A stretch of DNA of 64,000 bases from CAISIP01 sp965278985 (GTDB lineage: Bacteria; Pseudomonadota; Gammaproteobacteria; Burkholderiales; Burkholderiaceae_C), in contig OZ257131.1 of assembly GCA_965278985.1 (NCBI GenBank), forward strand, positions 868,001 to 932,000, given 5' to 3'. A model generated the notes under the pieces. That model did no database searches and was not told the origin of the DNA. It saw nothing but the letters and a program-made list of their open reading frames with translations. Made by a program: the position numbers and the translations under genes. Each line of letters opens with the position of its first letter. The stretch's first letter is position 1. Positions 1 to 10,433 of the stretch are shown in pieces.

Positions 1-230
1 GCCAGCGCGGCGCTGCCAAAGCCGAAGGCCTTGTCGAACTTCACCTGGTGCTTGGCCATCATCTGGTCCAGCGCGGGGTCCAGCGGGCCGCGGTTGGTCT
101 TGCCGACGTCCCCCACGACCGTCAGCAGGGCGGGGCCGCTATCGGGCGGGGTGGCAGCAACGGCGCGGTGGGTGGATGCGATGCCGGCGATGGCCGTGGC
201 GGAGGCGGTCAGGAAGCGGCGTTTGTCCAT
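1..230 (-). CDS. Exported sulfite-oxidase-fold-like protein, 3' end outside window
   Basis: Only the first 76 codons are visible; the gene runs off base 1. The start at 230 is preceded by GGAG at a good distance. The protein opens with MDKRRFLTA followed by a hydrophobic Ala/Ile stretch and an Ala-rich cleavage region near residue 25, so it is probably exported; only a weak twin-arginine-like KRRFL is seen. The mature start (LLTVVGDVGKTNRGP, then LDPALDQMMAKHQVKFD) resembles short periplasmic proteins annotated as molybdopterin-dependent-oxidoreductase-like. No cofactor residue is visible in this fragment, so the family call is tentative. It lies 24 bases after the ATPase gene on the same strand and is probably co-transcribed with it. 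Confidence 0.55.
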   Translation of the reverse strand, partial: MDKRRFLTASATAIAGIASTHRAVAATPPDSGPALLTVVGDVGKTNRGPLDPALDQMMAKHQVKFDKAFGFGSAAL

Positions 231-254
231 GTCAATCTCCGGTCAGGCGTTTCT

Positions 255-959
255 TTAAAGTGGCAGGCTGTCGAGTGTCTCGTAGACACCGCGCAGCCAG
301 CTCTTGATGCGCTGGCGCTCCAGCATGCCCAGCGCATCCGGGCCCCCCTTGTTGTTCGCGGCGCCCCAGAAGCTGGCGTTTTGGTGGTCCACCTTGCGCA
401 TGCTGGCCTCGTGCAGCGCGGGCAGGTCGATGACCACGCCGCCCATGGCCAGGGTCTTCTTCATCGCGGGCGACTCGTCCAGCAGCTTGAAGTCGCTGCT
501 GCGGCCATGGTTGCGCACCACGATGAAGTTCGGACCTGGGCTGTAGGTGTTGACCAGGCGGTTCAGCAGATCCACCGAGTCCTTGCCAGAGTCCGCCACG
601 TGCCAGAAGTTGACGGTGATGCCCATCTCGCCCATCAGCGGCAGCAGGTCCGACTCCTTCACCCAGCGCGCCAGCGGCGCGGCGGTCTGGGCCGCCAGGT
701 CCACGATCACGCTCTTCTGGTACCCCTCGGGCGGGATGTCCTCGAACACCGTGGCGATGCGGTCCATGCCCTCGTAGGTGTCCACCACCACGGGCGAGGC
801 GTATTCGGCATAGAAGCGCGCAAACGAGGTGTGCGAGCGGTCGGTATCGAAACCCACGAAGGGGCGGCCCTTGTCGATGAAGTACTGCGCGAGCACCCGC
901 GCCACCACCGACTTGCCCACGCCGCCTTTTTCGCCGCCGATGAAATTGAGAGAGGCCAT
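255..959 (-). CDS. TraL/ParA-like P-loop ATPase
   Basis: A 234-residue P-loop ATPase with the deviant Walker A of the ParA/MinD class, GEKGGVGKS, at residues 9-17. The rest diverges from partitioning ParA and looks more like TraL-type mobilization ATPases: a short switch region, a PALHE segment and a C-terminal RQRIKSWLRG. I chose the ATG at 959 because AAGGAAGG sits 7-8 bases upstream; an in-frame start at 980 lacks a better site. It is 29 bases after argA on the same strand and 24 bases before the exported protein gene. No relaxase, parB or other transfer gene is nearby, so its partner is unknown. Confidence 0.75.
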   Translation of the reverse strand: MASLNFIGGEKGGVGKSVVARVLAQYFIDKGRPFVGFDTDRSHTSFARFYAEYASPVVVDTYEGMDRIATVFEDIPPEGYQKSVIVDLAAQTAAPLARWVKESDLLPLMGEMGITVNFWHVADSGKDSVDLLNRLVNTYSPGPNFIVVRNHGRSSDFKLLDESPAMKKTLAMGGVVIDLPALHEASMRKVDHQNASFWGAANNKGGPDALGMLERQRIKSWLRGVYETLDSLPL

Positions 960-988
960 CCGTATTCCTTCCTTGAACAATCTTTTGA

Positions 989-2335
<1,347 letters not shown>

Positions 2336-2355
2336 GGGGCTGTGCGAGAGGAGGG

Positions 2356-2766
2356 CTAGGCGAGAAACGGATTCACGATGGTCAGCGTACCAAAACGCTG
2401 GCCGTGCTGCATGTCTTCGGAGTACAGGGTCTGTGCGTCGGCGCGCAGTGCGGCTTCCACCACCATGGCGTCCCAGATAGACAGCTGGTGATCCACCGCG
2501 GTTTGCATCGCGGCGTGCACCAGCGGCGTGTCACTGGAGACGACTGGCCATTGCGCATAGGCCTGCGCAACGGCTTGTGCCATCGGTGCGGGAATGCAGA
2601 GCTTGCGTGTCAGCACATTGAAGAGTTCGATCAGTACCTGCGTGCTCAGCACAGCTTCGCCAGCCAGGGCAGCGTCGGCGACCAACCGACGCGCACGTTG
2701 CTGTTTGGCCGCGTCTTTGCCATCCGTGCAGTAGATCAGCACGTTGGTGTCGAAGAAAACCGGCAT
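2356..2766 (-). CDS. PIN-domain toxin, VapC-like
   Basis: A 136-residue PIN-domain ribonuclease. The acidic metal-binding set is complete: D6 (in FFDTNVLIY), E47 (in LIELFNVL), D99 (in IWDAMVVEAA) and D118 (in YSEDMQHG). VapC enzymes cut structured RNA such as tRNA or rRNA and are held in check by the partner antitoxin. The start codon lies two bases after the antitoxin stop, the usual coupled antitoxin-then-toxin order. The actual RNA target cannot be read from sequence. It looks intact, so the pair is probably functional. Confidence 0.88.
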   Translation of the reverse strand: MPVFFDTNVLIYCTDGKDAAKQQRARRLVADAALAGEAVLSTQVLIELFNVLTRKLCIPAPMAQAVAQAYAQWPVVSSDTPLVHAAMQTAVDHQLSIWDAMVVEAALRADAQTLYSEDMQHGQRFGTLTIVNPFLA

Positions 2767-2768
2767 GC

Positions 2769-3128
2769 TCAGGCGGTCTTGCGGCGACGGGCAGGCGTGG
2801 TGGTTGCGGCTTCGCGGTCGCGGTCGCGGAAATCACCCTTGTAGAGTTCGTCGCGCAAGCTGCGCCGTGCAACGCGAGCACCAGCGCGCGGCGCGGGGGG
2901 GGCGGCCTGCGCGTCGCCGTGGGCCGCCAGCGCAGTGGCCGCATCCAGCGTCGCCATCAGCCGCGCGGTGGCTTCCTCGCGTTGTTTCTGCAAGTCGGGG
3001 TCTGCCTCCGACACGTACTGGAGCAAAAATTCCCGGACTTTGGCGCTCAGCGACGTGCCCTGCTGGATGGCACGCACCCGTGCCCGCTTGATCAGCGCGT
3101 CGTCGACGGAGATGGTCAGATTGGACAT
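2769..3128 (-). CDS. Ribbon-helix-helix antitoxin, VapB/FitA-like
   Basis: A 119-residue protein. Residues 1-45 (NLTISVDDALIKRARVRA, then GTSLSAKVREFLLQY) have the pattern of a ribbon-helix-helix DNA-binding antitoxin. The middle is Ala/Pro-rich and the end is charged (SLRDELYKGDF, then RDRDREA), the part that in such antitoxins wraps the toxin. It directly precedes the PIN toxin gene with a two-base gap. I inferred the ATG at 3128 from the domain start. It is divergent from hrpA, with 97 bases between start codons; an autoregulated promoter is expected there, but I see no clear palindrome. Confidence 0.82.
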   Translation of the reverse strand: MSNLTISVDDALIKRARVRAIQQGTSLSAKVREFLLQYVSEADPDLQKQREEATARLMATLDAATALAAHGDAQAAPPAPRAGARVARRSLRDELYKGDFRDRDREAATTTPARRRKTA

Positions 3129-3225
3129 GGGCGCAGCTCCGTAAGGGGGAGGGCAACATGGGGGTGGATCGAACCAGTCTAGCACGCGAACATGTGAACC
3201 CGTGTCAGCAACGATAATCAGCGTG

Positions 3226-6200
3226 ATGCCTTGCCCCGAGATCCGTTTTCCCGAGTCGCTGCCCGTCTCCGCACGGCGCGACGAGATCATGGCCGCCCTG
3301 CGCGAGCACCAGGTGATCATCGTCAGCGGCGAGACCGGCTCGGGCAAGACCACGCAGCTGCCCAAGATCGCGCTGGCGCTGGGGCGCGGCAAGTGCAACG
3401 CGCCACCAGGCCAGGGCAAGCTGATCGGCCACACGCAGCCGCGCCGCATCGCCGCCAGCTCCGTGGCCAAGCGCATCGCCGAAGAACTGCAGACGCCGCT
3501 GGGCGACGTGGTGGGCTTCAAGGTGCGCTTCCAGGACCGCCTGTCGCGCGACGCATCCGTCAAGCTCATGACCGACGGCATCCTGCTGGCCGAGACGCAG
3601 AACGACCCGCTGCTCAAGGCCTACGACACGCTGATCATCGACGAGGCGCACGAGCGCAGCCTCAACATCGACTTCCTGCTGGGCTACCTGCGCCAGATTT
3701 TGCCGCGCCGGCCGGACCTCAAGGTGGTGGTGACCTCGGCCACCATCGACGCCGAACGCTTCGCGCAGCATTTCGCGTCTGCCAAGGGGCCGGCGCCGGT
3801 GATCGTGGTGTCCGGGCGCACCTTCCCGGTGGAGCAGCGCTACCGGCCCTTCGAGGAGGCCAAGGACTACGACCTCAACGACGCCATTGCCGACGCCACC
3901 GACGAACTGTGGAGCGACCCGCGCCAGACCGGTGACATCCTGATTTTCCTGCCGGGCGAGCGGGAGATCCGGGACGCGGCCGACCACCTGCGCAAGCACC
4001 TGGCGCACCAACCTGTGATGCGCAATGCCGAGGTGCTGCCGCTCTTCGCGCGCCTGTCGCAGGCCGAGCAGGACCGCATCTTCGACGGGCACACAGGCCG
4101 GCGCATCGTGCTGGCCACCAACGTGGCCGAGACTTCGCTGACGGTGCCGGGCATCCGCTACGTGATCGACGCCGGCACGGCCCGCGTCAAGCGCTACTCC
4201 TTCCGCAGCAAGGTCGAGCAACTGCTGGTGGAGCCCATCAGCCAGTCCGCCGCGAACCAGCGCGCCGGCCGCTGCGGCCGCGTGGCCAACGGCATCTGCA
4301 TCCGGCTCTACGACGAAAAGGATTTCAACAGCCGGCCGCGCTTCACCGACCCCGAGATCCTGCGCTCGTCGCTGGCAGCCGTGATCCTGCGCATGATGGC
4401 GCTGCACCTGGGCGACGTGGCGCGCTTCCCGTTCCTGGAGCCACCCTCGGGCCGCGCCATCGCCGACGGCTACCAGCTGCTGGGCGAGCTGGGCGCCGTG
4501 GACGATGCCAACCAGATCACGCCCATGGGCCACGAGCTGGCCAAGCTGCCGCTGGACCCGCGCGTGGGCCGCATGATCCTGGAGGCGCGCACGCGTGGTG
4601 CGCTGGACGAGGTGCTGGTCATCGCTAGCGCGCTGAGCGTGCAGGACGTGCGCGACCGCCCCATGGAGCTGCAGGCCCAGGCCGACCAGGCGCATGCCAA
4701 GTTCGACGACGAGAAGAGTGAGTTCAGCGGCTACCTGACGCTGTGGAAATGGCTGCACGATGCGCGCGGCGGCCATGCCCCGGCCACGCGGCGCGAGATG
4801 CAGGCGCAGACCCACGGGCCGCGGCGCGCGAGTGCGGCCGTGCTGCCGGTGGCGCAGCGCATGGTGGTGCAGCAACCGGTGCAGGCGGCGCAGGCTGAAG
4901 GCAATGTGCCCACCCACAAGCTCAGCAACCGCCAATACGAGCAGCTGCTGCGCCAGAACTTCATCAGCGTGCGCCGCGTGCGCGAATGGCGCGACATCCA
5001 TTCGCAGCTGCTGACCGTCGTGGCCGAGCACAAATGGCAAAGCAACGCCGCGCCCGCCTCCTACGAACAGGTCCACAAGTCCATGCTCTCGGGTCTGCTG
5101 GGCAACGTGGGCTGGAAGATGGAGGAGGAAGAGGTCTACCTGGGCGCGCGCGGCATCAAGTTCCACCGCCATCCCGGCGCGCACCTCAAGAAGCGGCCCG
5201 GGCGCTGGATCGTGGTTGCCGAGTTGGTGGAGACCACGCGCTTGTTCGGCCGGGGCATCGCCAACATCGAGCCGCAATGGATCGAGGAGGTGGCGGGCCA
5301 CCTGCTCAAGAAGCAGCTGCTGGACCCGCACTGGGAGAAGAAGGAGGCGCGTGTCGCCGCGCTGGAGCGGGCCACGCTCTACGGCTTGGTGGTCTACAGC
5401 GGCCGGCGCGTGGACTTCGGCCGCGTGGACCCGGTGGCGGCGCGCGAGCTCTTCATCCGCGAGGCACTGGTGGCCGGGCAATGGGAGACGAAGCTGCCCT
5501 TCCTCGCCGCAAACCAGAAGCTGCTGCGCCAGGTGGAGGAGCTGGAGCACAAGTCGCGCCGGCAGGACGTGCTGGTGGACGATGAGCTGATCTACGCCTT
5601 CTACGACCAGCAGCTGCCCGCGGATGTGTGCAGCGGCCATGGCTTCGAGAGCTGGTTCCGCGCGGAGAGCGCGCGCCAGCCCCGGCTGCTGCAGCTCACG
5701 CGCGAAGAACTCATGCGCCACGAGGCGGCCGGCATCACCACCGAGGCCTTTCCGCGCACGGTGCGCCTGGGCGGCGTGGACTGTGCGGCCGCCTACCTGC
5801 ACGAACCGGGCGACCCGCGCGACGGGATCAGCGTCACGGTGCCGATCTTCGTGCTGAACCAGGTCAACGACGAGCGCTGCGAGTGGCTGGTGCCCGGCAT
5901 GCTGCGCGACAAGATCCTGGCGCTGCTCAAGAGCCTGCACCAGAAGGTGCGTTCGCGTTTTGTGCCCTTGCCTGACAGCGCCACGCGGCTGGCCGAAGCC
6001 CTGTCGGTTCCCGAGGTCTTCGGCAACGGCAGCTTGGTGGACGTGCTGCTCAAACGGGTGCGCGACGAGACCTCGCTGAATGTGTTGCGCAACGATTTCA
6101 AGCTCGACACCCTGAGCCCGCACCTGTTCATGCATTTCCGCGTGGTGGACGAGCATGGCCGCCAGCTGGGCGCGGGGCGAAATCTTCCGGCACTGAAGGC

Positions 6201-7224
6201 TGAACTGGGTGCACAGGCACGCGGCGCCTTCCAGGCCCTTGCGACGCTCAAGGTGACGCCGGTGGCGGGTGCGGCAGCGTCCCAGCCGAACACCACTGGC
6301 GCTGCAACCGCGCCTGCGCCTTCTGGCGGCAAGACCGCGCGGCAAACTGAACGGCCCTCGGCTGCATTGCCCGAGGGCGCCCGATACACCAGCTGGAGCT
6401 TCGGCGAGCTGCCCGAACTGCTGGAGATCCGCAAGGGCGGCCAGACGCTGGTAGGTTTCCCGGCCCTCATCGATGCCGGCGACGCGGTGCAGATCGAGGT
6501 CTTTGACGAGCCCGGGGTCGCGGCGGACAAGCACCGCGCGGGCCTGCGCCGGCTGTTCGCGTTGCAGATGAAGGACGCGCTGAAGTACCTGGAGAAGAAC
6601 ATCCCCGAGCTGCAGAAGATGGGCACGGCCTACATGCCGCTGGGCACGCTGGAAGAGCTGCGAGGACAGATCGTCGAGGTGGCGCTGGACCGCGCGCTGC
6701 TGCAGGACCCGTTGCCCACGGACGCTGCCGCCTTCCAGCGCCGGCTGGAGGAGGGGCGTGGCCGGCTGAACCTGATCGCCAGCGAGGTGGCACGCATGGC
6801 GCTGCAGATCCTGGTCGAATTCGCTGCCGCCACGCGCAAGATCAAGGACAGCCGCCAGGCCCCCGACGCAGCGGCCGACACCGCGCAGCAGCTGCAGCGC
6901 CTGGTGCCCAAGCGCTTCCTGGCGCAGACGCCGTGGCCGCAGCTGCAGCACCTGGTGCGTTACCTCAAGGCCATCACCCTGCGGCTGGACAAGCAGCGCG
7001 GTGACCCCGCGCGCGACTCGGCGCGGCTGGCCGAGTTGCGGCCGCTGGAGCAACGCTTCTGGCGCCTGCTGGCCGAGCGCAAGGGCGTGGCCGATGCGCG
7101 GCTGCAGGAGTTCCGCTGGCTGCTGGAGGAGCTGCGCGTGAGCTTCTTCGCGCAGGAGCTGCGCACGCCGCAGCCTGTGAGCGTCAAGCGGCTGGACAAG
7201 GCCTGGCAGCAGATCAACGTGTGA
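3226..7224 (+). CDS. hrpA: ATP-dependent RNA helicase HrpA
   Basis: A 1332-residue DEAH-box helicase, close to the length of E. coli HrpA. In order it shows Walker A GETGSGKT (35-42), the TQPRR motif, DEAH (139-142), SATID, FLPGEREI, TNVAETSLTVPG and QRAGRCGR, then a ratchet/OB region and the long HrpA-specific C-terminal part. HrpA remodels RNA; in E. coli it has been linked to fimbrial mRNA processing and to resolving stalled ribosomes. I prefer the ATG at 3226; a GTG at 3202 in frame is possible. Neither has a strong Shine-Dalgarno sequence. The transporter gene begins 4 bases after the stop. Confidence 0.95.
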   Translation: MPCPEIRFPESLPVSARRDEIMAALREHQVIIVSGETGSGKTTQLPKIALALGRGKCNAPPGQGKLIGHTQPRRIAASSVAKRIAEELQTPLGDVVGFKVRFQDRLSRDASVKLMTDGILLAETQNDPLLKAYDTLIIDEAHERSLNIDFLLGYLRQILPRRPDLKVVVTSATIDAERFAQHFASAKGPAPVIVVSGRTFPVEQRYRPFEEAKDYDLNDAIADATDELWSDPRQTGDILIFLPGEREIRDAADHLRKHLAHQPVMRNAEVLPLFARLSQAEQDRIFDGHTGRRIVLATNVAETSLTVPGIRYVIDAGTARVKRYSFRSKVEQLLVEPISQSAANQRAGRCGRVANGICIRLYDEKDFNSRPRFTDPEILRSSLAAVILRMMALHLGDVARFPFLEPPSGRAIADGYQLLGELGAVDDANQITPMGHELAKLPLDPRVGRMILEARTRGALDEVLVIASALSVQDVRDRPMELQAQADQAHAKFDDEKSEFSGYLTLWKWLHDARGGHAPATRREMQAQTHGPRRASAAVLPVAQRMVVQQPVQAAQAEGNVPTHKLSNRQYEQLLRQNFISVRRVREWRDIHSQLLTVVAEHKWQSNAAPASYEQVHKSMLSGLLGNVGWKMEEEEVYLGARGIKFHRHPGAHLKKRPGRWIVVAELVETTRLFGRGIANIEPQWIEEVAGHLLKKQLLDPHWEKKEARVAALERATLYGLVVYSGRRVDFGRVDPVAARELFIREALVAGQWETKLPFLAANQKLLRQVEELEHKSRRQDVLVDDELIYAFYDQQLPADVCSGHGFESWFRAESARQPRLLQLTREELMRHEAAGITTEAFPRTVRLGGVDCAAAYLHEPGDPRDGISVTVPIFVLNQVNDERCEWLVPGMLRDKILALLKSLHQKVRSRFVPLPDSATRLAEALSVPEVFGNGSLVDVLLKRVRDETSLNVLRNDFKLDTLSPHLFMHFRVVDEHGRQLGAGRNLPALKAELGAQARGAFQALATLKVTPVAGAAASQPNTTGAATAPAPSGGKTARQTERPSAALPEGARYTSWSFGELPELLEIRKGGQTLVGFPALIDAGDAVQIEVFDEPGVAADKHRAGLRRLFALQMKDALKYLEKNIPELQKMGTAYMPLGTLEELRGQIVEVALDRALLQDPLPTDAAAFQRRLEEGRGRLNLIASEVARMALQILVEFAAATRKIKDSRQAPDAAADTAQQLQRLVPKRFLAQTPWPQLQHLVRYLKAITLRLDKQRGDPARDSARLAELRPLEQRFWRLLAERKGVADARLQEFRWLLEELRVSFFAQELRTPQPVSVKRLDKAWQQINV

Positions 7225-7227
7225 TGC

Positions 7228-8190
7228 ATGGCCGAGCCTGATTCGTTCCAGACCTCTTCGGATGCCACGCGTGCCACGCGGGGTACCTGGCGCCGCCGGC
7301 TGGTGCTGCTGCAGCACCGCTGGTCACGCCTTCCGGCGTCTACCAGGGGCATGGTCTGGGCAGCGTGTGCGGGCCTGAGCTTCGTGATCCTGAACACGCT
7401 GCTGCGGGTGTTGTCGCAACAGCTGCATCCGTTGCAGGCGCAGTTCCTGCGGTACCTGATGGCGGTGCTGGTGATGTTGCCGTGGGTCGCCCGCGCCGGC
7501 GTGCGCGCCTACTGGCCCACGAAGGTCATGGGCCAGTTCACGCGCGGCGGCGTGCATGCGCTTGGCCTGGTGTGCTGGTTCCTGGCATTGCCACATATCT
7601 CGCTGGCGGCAACCACCGCCATCGGCTTCACCACGCCGCTGTTCGTGATGGTCGGCGCCTACCTCTTCCTGAGCGAGACCATGCGCTGGGAACGCTGGGT
7701 GGCCGCGGCCATCGGCTTTGGTGGCGTGCTGGTGGTGGTGGGCTCGGGCCTGACGGGCAGCGGCGGGTTCTTCAACCTGCTCATGCTCGCCTCCAGCCCG
7801 CTGTTCGCCGTGTCCTACCTGCTGACCAAGGCGCTCACCCGGCACGACAGCGCGCCGGTGATCGTGCTGTGGCAGGCCATCAGCATCTCCGTGCTGAGCC
7901 TGCCCATGGCAATCTGGTATTGGCAGGCCCCGAGCATGTGGCAATGGGCTGGGTTCCTGGTGGCGGGGATGCTGGGCGTGGTGGGCCACTACTGCCTCAC
8001 GCGCTCCTTCGCCACCACCGACATCTCGGCCACGCAATCCGTGAAATTCCTGGACCTGGTGTGGGCCACCGCCCTCGGCTGGCTCGTCTTCTCCGAGCTG
8101 CCCAACAGCACCACCTTGATCGGCGGCGCGATCATCTGCCTGTCCACGCTGTGGATCGGCTGGCGCGAGTCCCGCAGGCGCCTGGTCTGA
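7228..8190 (+). CDS. EamA-type DMT-family transporter
   Basis: A 320-residue membrane protein with about ten hydrophobic segments and the two repeated EamA halves; the conserved pattern FTTPLFVMVGAYLFLSE is in the first half, and WATALGWLVFSELPN is its equivalent in the second. Members of the drug/metabolite family export metabolites or amino acids; the substrate cannot be told from sequence. The first 38 residues are polar and cytoplasmic. It starts 4 bases after the hrpA stop, so the two are probably one transcript. It is convergent with the aminotransferase gene, with 20 bases between stops and no obvious intrinsic terminator. Confidence 0.88.
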   Translation: MAEPDSFQTSSDATRATRGTWRRRLVLLQHRWSRLPASTRGMVWAACAGLSFVILNTLLRVLSQQLHPLQAQFLRYLMAVLVMLPWVARAGVRAYWPTKVMGQFTRGGVHALGLVCWFLALPHISLAATTAIGFTTPLFVMVGAYLFLSETMRWERWVAAAIGFGGVLVVVGSGLTGSGGFFNLLMLASSPLFAVSYLLTKALTRHDSAPVIVLWQAISISVLSLPMAIWYWQAPSMWQWAGFLVAGMLGVVGHYCLTRSFATTDISATQSVKFLDLVWATALGWLVFSELPNSTTLIGGAIICLSTLWIGWRESRRRLV

Positions 8191-8210
8191 GGGCGCGCCG
8201 CTGGAACGTG

Positions 8211-9449
8211 TCAGAGCCGCGCGAGGCGCGCCAACGCGTCCTGCAGCGTTTCGTCCTTTTTCGCGAAGCAGAAACGCACCACGCCCTGGTCGAAGCTGTC
8301 GCCGTAGAAGGCGGACAGCGGAATGGCCGCCACGCCGATCTCACGCGTGAGCCACTGGCAGAACTTGGCCTCGCCCAGCGAGCGCTCGGGCACGGCCAGC
8401 TCGGAGATGTCCACGCACTGGAAGTAGCTGCCCTCGCTGGGCAGCAGACGGAAGCGTGTCTTCGCCAGCCCGGCGCGGAACAGGTCGCGCTTGCGCTGGT
8501 AGAAGGCCGGCAGCTCCTGGTAGGGGCGTGGGTCGGCCATGTAGCGCGCCAGCGCGTGCTGCATCGGTGTGTTCACCGTGAAGACGTTGAACTGGTGCAC
8601 CTTGCGGAACTCGGTGGTCAGCGCCGCCGGGGCTGCCACATAGCCCACCTTCCAACCCGTCACGTGGTAGGTCTTGCCGAAGCTGGAAACGATGAAGGCA
8701 CGTGCCGCAAGACCAGGGTACCGCGCGGCGCTCTCGTGCTCCTGGCCGTCGAAGACCATGTGCTCATAGACTTCGTCGCTGATCAGCAGGATCTCGGTGG
8801 GGGCCAGCAGGTCCTCCAGGCGCCGCATGTCGGCCGCGCGCCAGACCGTGGCGCTGGGGTTGTGCGGGCTGTTGACGAGGATGGCACGTGTGCGCGGGGT
8901 GATCGCAGCCGCAATTTTGTCGAAGTCCGGCCGGAAGCTGCCGGGGATCAGCGGCACACGCACCGCCGTGCCGCCCGCCAGGTCGATGTTGGGCACGTAG
9001 CTGTCGTAACAGGGGTCCAGCACGATGACCTCGTCGCCCGGCCGCACCACGGCCAGGATGGCCGTGATGATGGCCTGCGTTGCACCGGCCGTCACCGTGA
9101 TCTCGCTGGCCGCGTCGTAGGCCCGGCCGCCGTGCGGGCCGTGCCAGGCCTGCAACTTGGCTGCGATGGCCTCGCGCAGCGGGGCCACACCGGTCATCGG
9201 CGGGTACTGGTTGAGCCCCTGCTGCATGGCGTCAGTGACGGCCTGCACCAGTGCCGGGTCGCAATGGAAATCCGGGAAGCCCTGGCCCAGGTTCACCGCG
9301 CCCCGCTCGGCGGCGAGCGTGGACATCACGGTGAAGATGGTGGTGCCGACCGCCGGGAGCTTGGTCTGCAGCGTCGGGGTGTGTGGGGCCATGGAAGTGG
9401 CCGAGGACGGCTGGGAGGTCACGGAAGTCTCGTCAAGCATGGCACTCAT
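8211..9449 (-). CDS. PLP-dependent aminotransferase, methionine-aminotransferase (YbdL) type
   Basis: A 412-residue fold-type I aminotransferase. The schiff-base lysine is K259 in SSFGKTYHVTGWK; N197 (NSPHNP), D225 and Y228 (ISDEVYEH) are the usual cofactor contacts. The N-terminal signature GTTIFTVMS, then NLGQGFPDF and NQYPPMTG, is typical of the YbdL/kynurenine-aminotransferase-like group that transaminates methionine and related amino acids. The start at 9449 overlaps the cysB stop by four bases (ATGA), so it is translationally coupled to the sulfur regulator, which fits a role in sulfur amino-acid turnover. A second ATG lies three codons in. Confidence 0.9.
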   Translation of the reverse strand: MSAMLDETSVTSQPSSATSMAPHTPTLQTKLPAVGTTIFTVMSTLAAERGAVNLGQGFPDFHCDPALVQAVTDAMQQGLNQYPPMTGVAPLREAIAAKLQAWHGPHGGRAYDAASEITVTAGATQAIITAILAVVRPGDEVIVLDPCYDSYVPNIDLAGGTAVRVPLIPGSFRPDFDKIAAAITPRTRAILVNSPHNPSATVWRAADMRRLEDLLAPTEILLISDEVYEHMVFDGQEHESAARYPGLAARAFIVSSFGKTYHVTGWKVGYVAAPAALTTEFRKVHQFNVFTVNTPMQHALARYMADPRPYQELPAFYQRKRDLFRAGLAKTRFRLLPSEGSYFQCVDISELAVPERSLGEAKFCQWLTREIGVAAIPLSAFYGDSFDQGVVRFCFAKKDETLQDALARLARL

Positions 9450-10384
9450 AGTTCGTAGTCGTTGACATGCCCGGTCATCGCCCGGGCCACCAGGTTGCGT
9501 TGCAGCCTGTCGCTCAAGAGCTCGGCGAAGGCATAGACAAAGTTGCGCAGGTAGGCGCTGCGCTTGAAGGCCACACGCGCCACGTTCTGGCCAAACAGGT
9601 GGCCCACGGGGCGCGCCACCAGGCCGGGTTGCAGTTCGCGCACGGCCATCTCCGCCGCGATGCCCACGCCCATGCCCAGGCGCACATAGGTGGTGATCAC
9701 GTCCGAGTCGATAGCCTCCAGCGCGATGCGCGGCTGCAGGTTGCGGTGCGCGAAGGCCTGGTCGATGCGGTGGCGCCCGGTGAAGGACGGGTGGTAGGTG
9801 ATCAGTGTCTCGGAGGCGAGGTCGTCGAGCGTGATGCGCTCCTTGGTCGCCAACAGGTGCGCATCCGGCACGACGAGCATGTGCTGCCATTCGTAGCAGG
9901 GCAGGGTGACCAACTCTTCGTAGTCGGCCAGCGACTCGGTGGCGATGCCGATGTCGGCGGACTCGTCCAGCACCATCTTGGCGACCTGGTCCGGTGCGCC
10001 CTGGTGCAGGCTGACGTTGACCTTGGGGTAGGCCAGCCGGAGCTTGGACACCGGCCCGGGCAGCACGTAACGCGCCTGGGTGTGGGTGGTGGCGATGGAC
10101 AGCGTGCCGCTGTCCTCGGCGCTGAATTCGTCGCCAATCCGCTTGAGGTTGCCCACCTCGCGCAGGATCAGCTCGATGCTCTTGAGCACGTGCTGGCCGG
10201 GCTCGGTGACGCGCTTGATGCGCTTGCCATGGCGCGCGAAGATCTCGATGCCCAGTTCTTCTTCCAGCTCGATGATCGCCTTGGACACGCCGGGCTGGGA
10301 GGTGTGCAGCGCCTTGGCCGCTTCCGTGAGGTTCAGGTTGCGCCGAACAGCTTCCTGGACGAAGCGAAATTGGTGCAGATTCAT
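9446..10384 (-). CDS. cysB: LysR-family sulfur regulator CysB
   Basis: A 312-residue LysR-type regulator. The helix-turn-helix is in the first 60 residues (NLTEAAKALHTSQPGVSKAI) and the rest is the periplasmic-binding-like effector domain. The highly conserved start MNLHQFRFVQEAVRRNLNLT identifies CysB/Cbl. CysB activates sulfate and alternative sulfur-source genes when O-acetylserine or N-acetylserine is present and is often autoregulated. It lies between cbiX and the aminotransferase on one strand. An inverted repeat flanks its presumed promoter (10387-10433). Confidence 0.95.
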   Translation of the reverse strand: MNLHQFRFVQEAVRRNLNLTEAAKALHTSQPGVSKAIIELEEELGIEIFARHGKRIKRVTEPGQHVLKSIELILREVGNLKRIGDEFSAEDSGTLSIATTHTQARYVLPGPVSKLRLAYPKVNVSLHQGAPDQVAKMVLDESADIGIATESLADYEELVTLPCYEWQHMLVVPDAHLLATKERITLDDLASETLITYHPSFTGRHRIDQAFAHRNLQPRIALEAIDSDVITTYVRLGMGVGIAAEMAVRELQPGLVARPVGHLFGQNVARVAFKRSAYLRNFVYAFAELLSDRLQRNLVARAMTGHVNDYEL

Positions 10385-10386
10385 AT

Positions 10387-10433
10387 CAAATAGTGACTGT
10401 CAGGCAGGTTTATTATGCCCGCTGCACTATTTG
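10387..10433. promoter_or_regulatory. Nine-base inverted repeat around the cysB leader
   Basis: CAAATAGTG at 10387-10395 is exactly complementary to CACTATTTG at 10425-10433. The arms are 29 bases apart; the inner arm begins 3 bases from the cysB start codon and the outer arm overlaps the cbiX stop. A -10-like CATAAT (minus strand, about 10111-10118 on the plus copy of the spacer, i.e. within the loop at 10411-10416) lies between the arms. This would suit autoregulation by a dimeric regulator or a leader hairpin. It is unlike a classical terminator because no T-run follows. Confidence 0.35.

Noticed and set aside
2356..3128. vapBC pair as part of a mobile element
   Set aside because: No transposase, integrase, direct repeats or composition change around it. 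Toxin-antitoxin pairs are also common in stable chromosomal sites.
3205..7317. A 1370-codon open frame on the minus strand opposite hrpA
   Set aside because: It lies wholly antisense to a gene with all helicase motifs. Its product is rich in His, Gln, Leu and Arg without domains, as expected when the third-position G/C bias of the real gene is read backwards.
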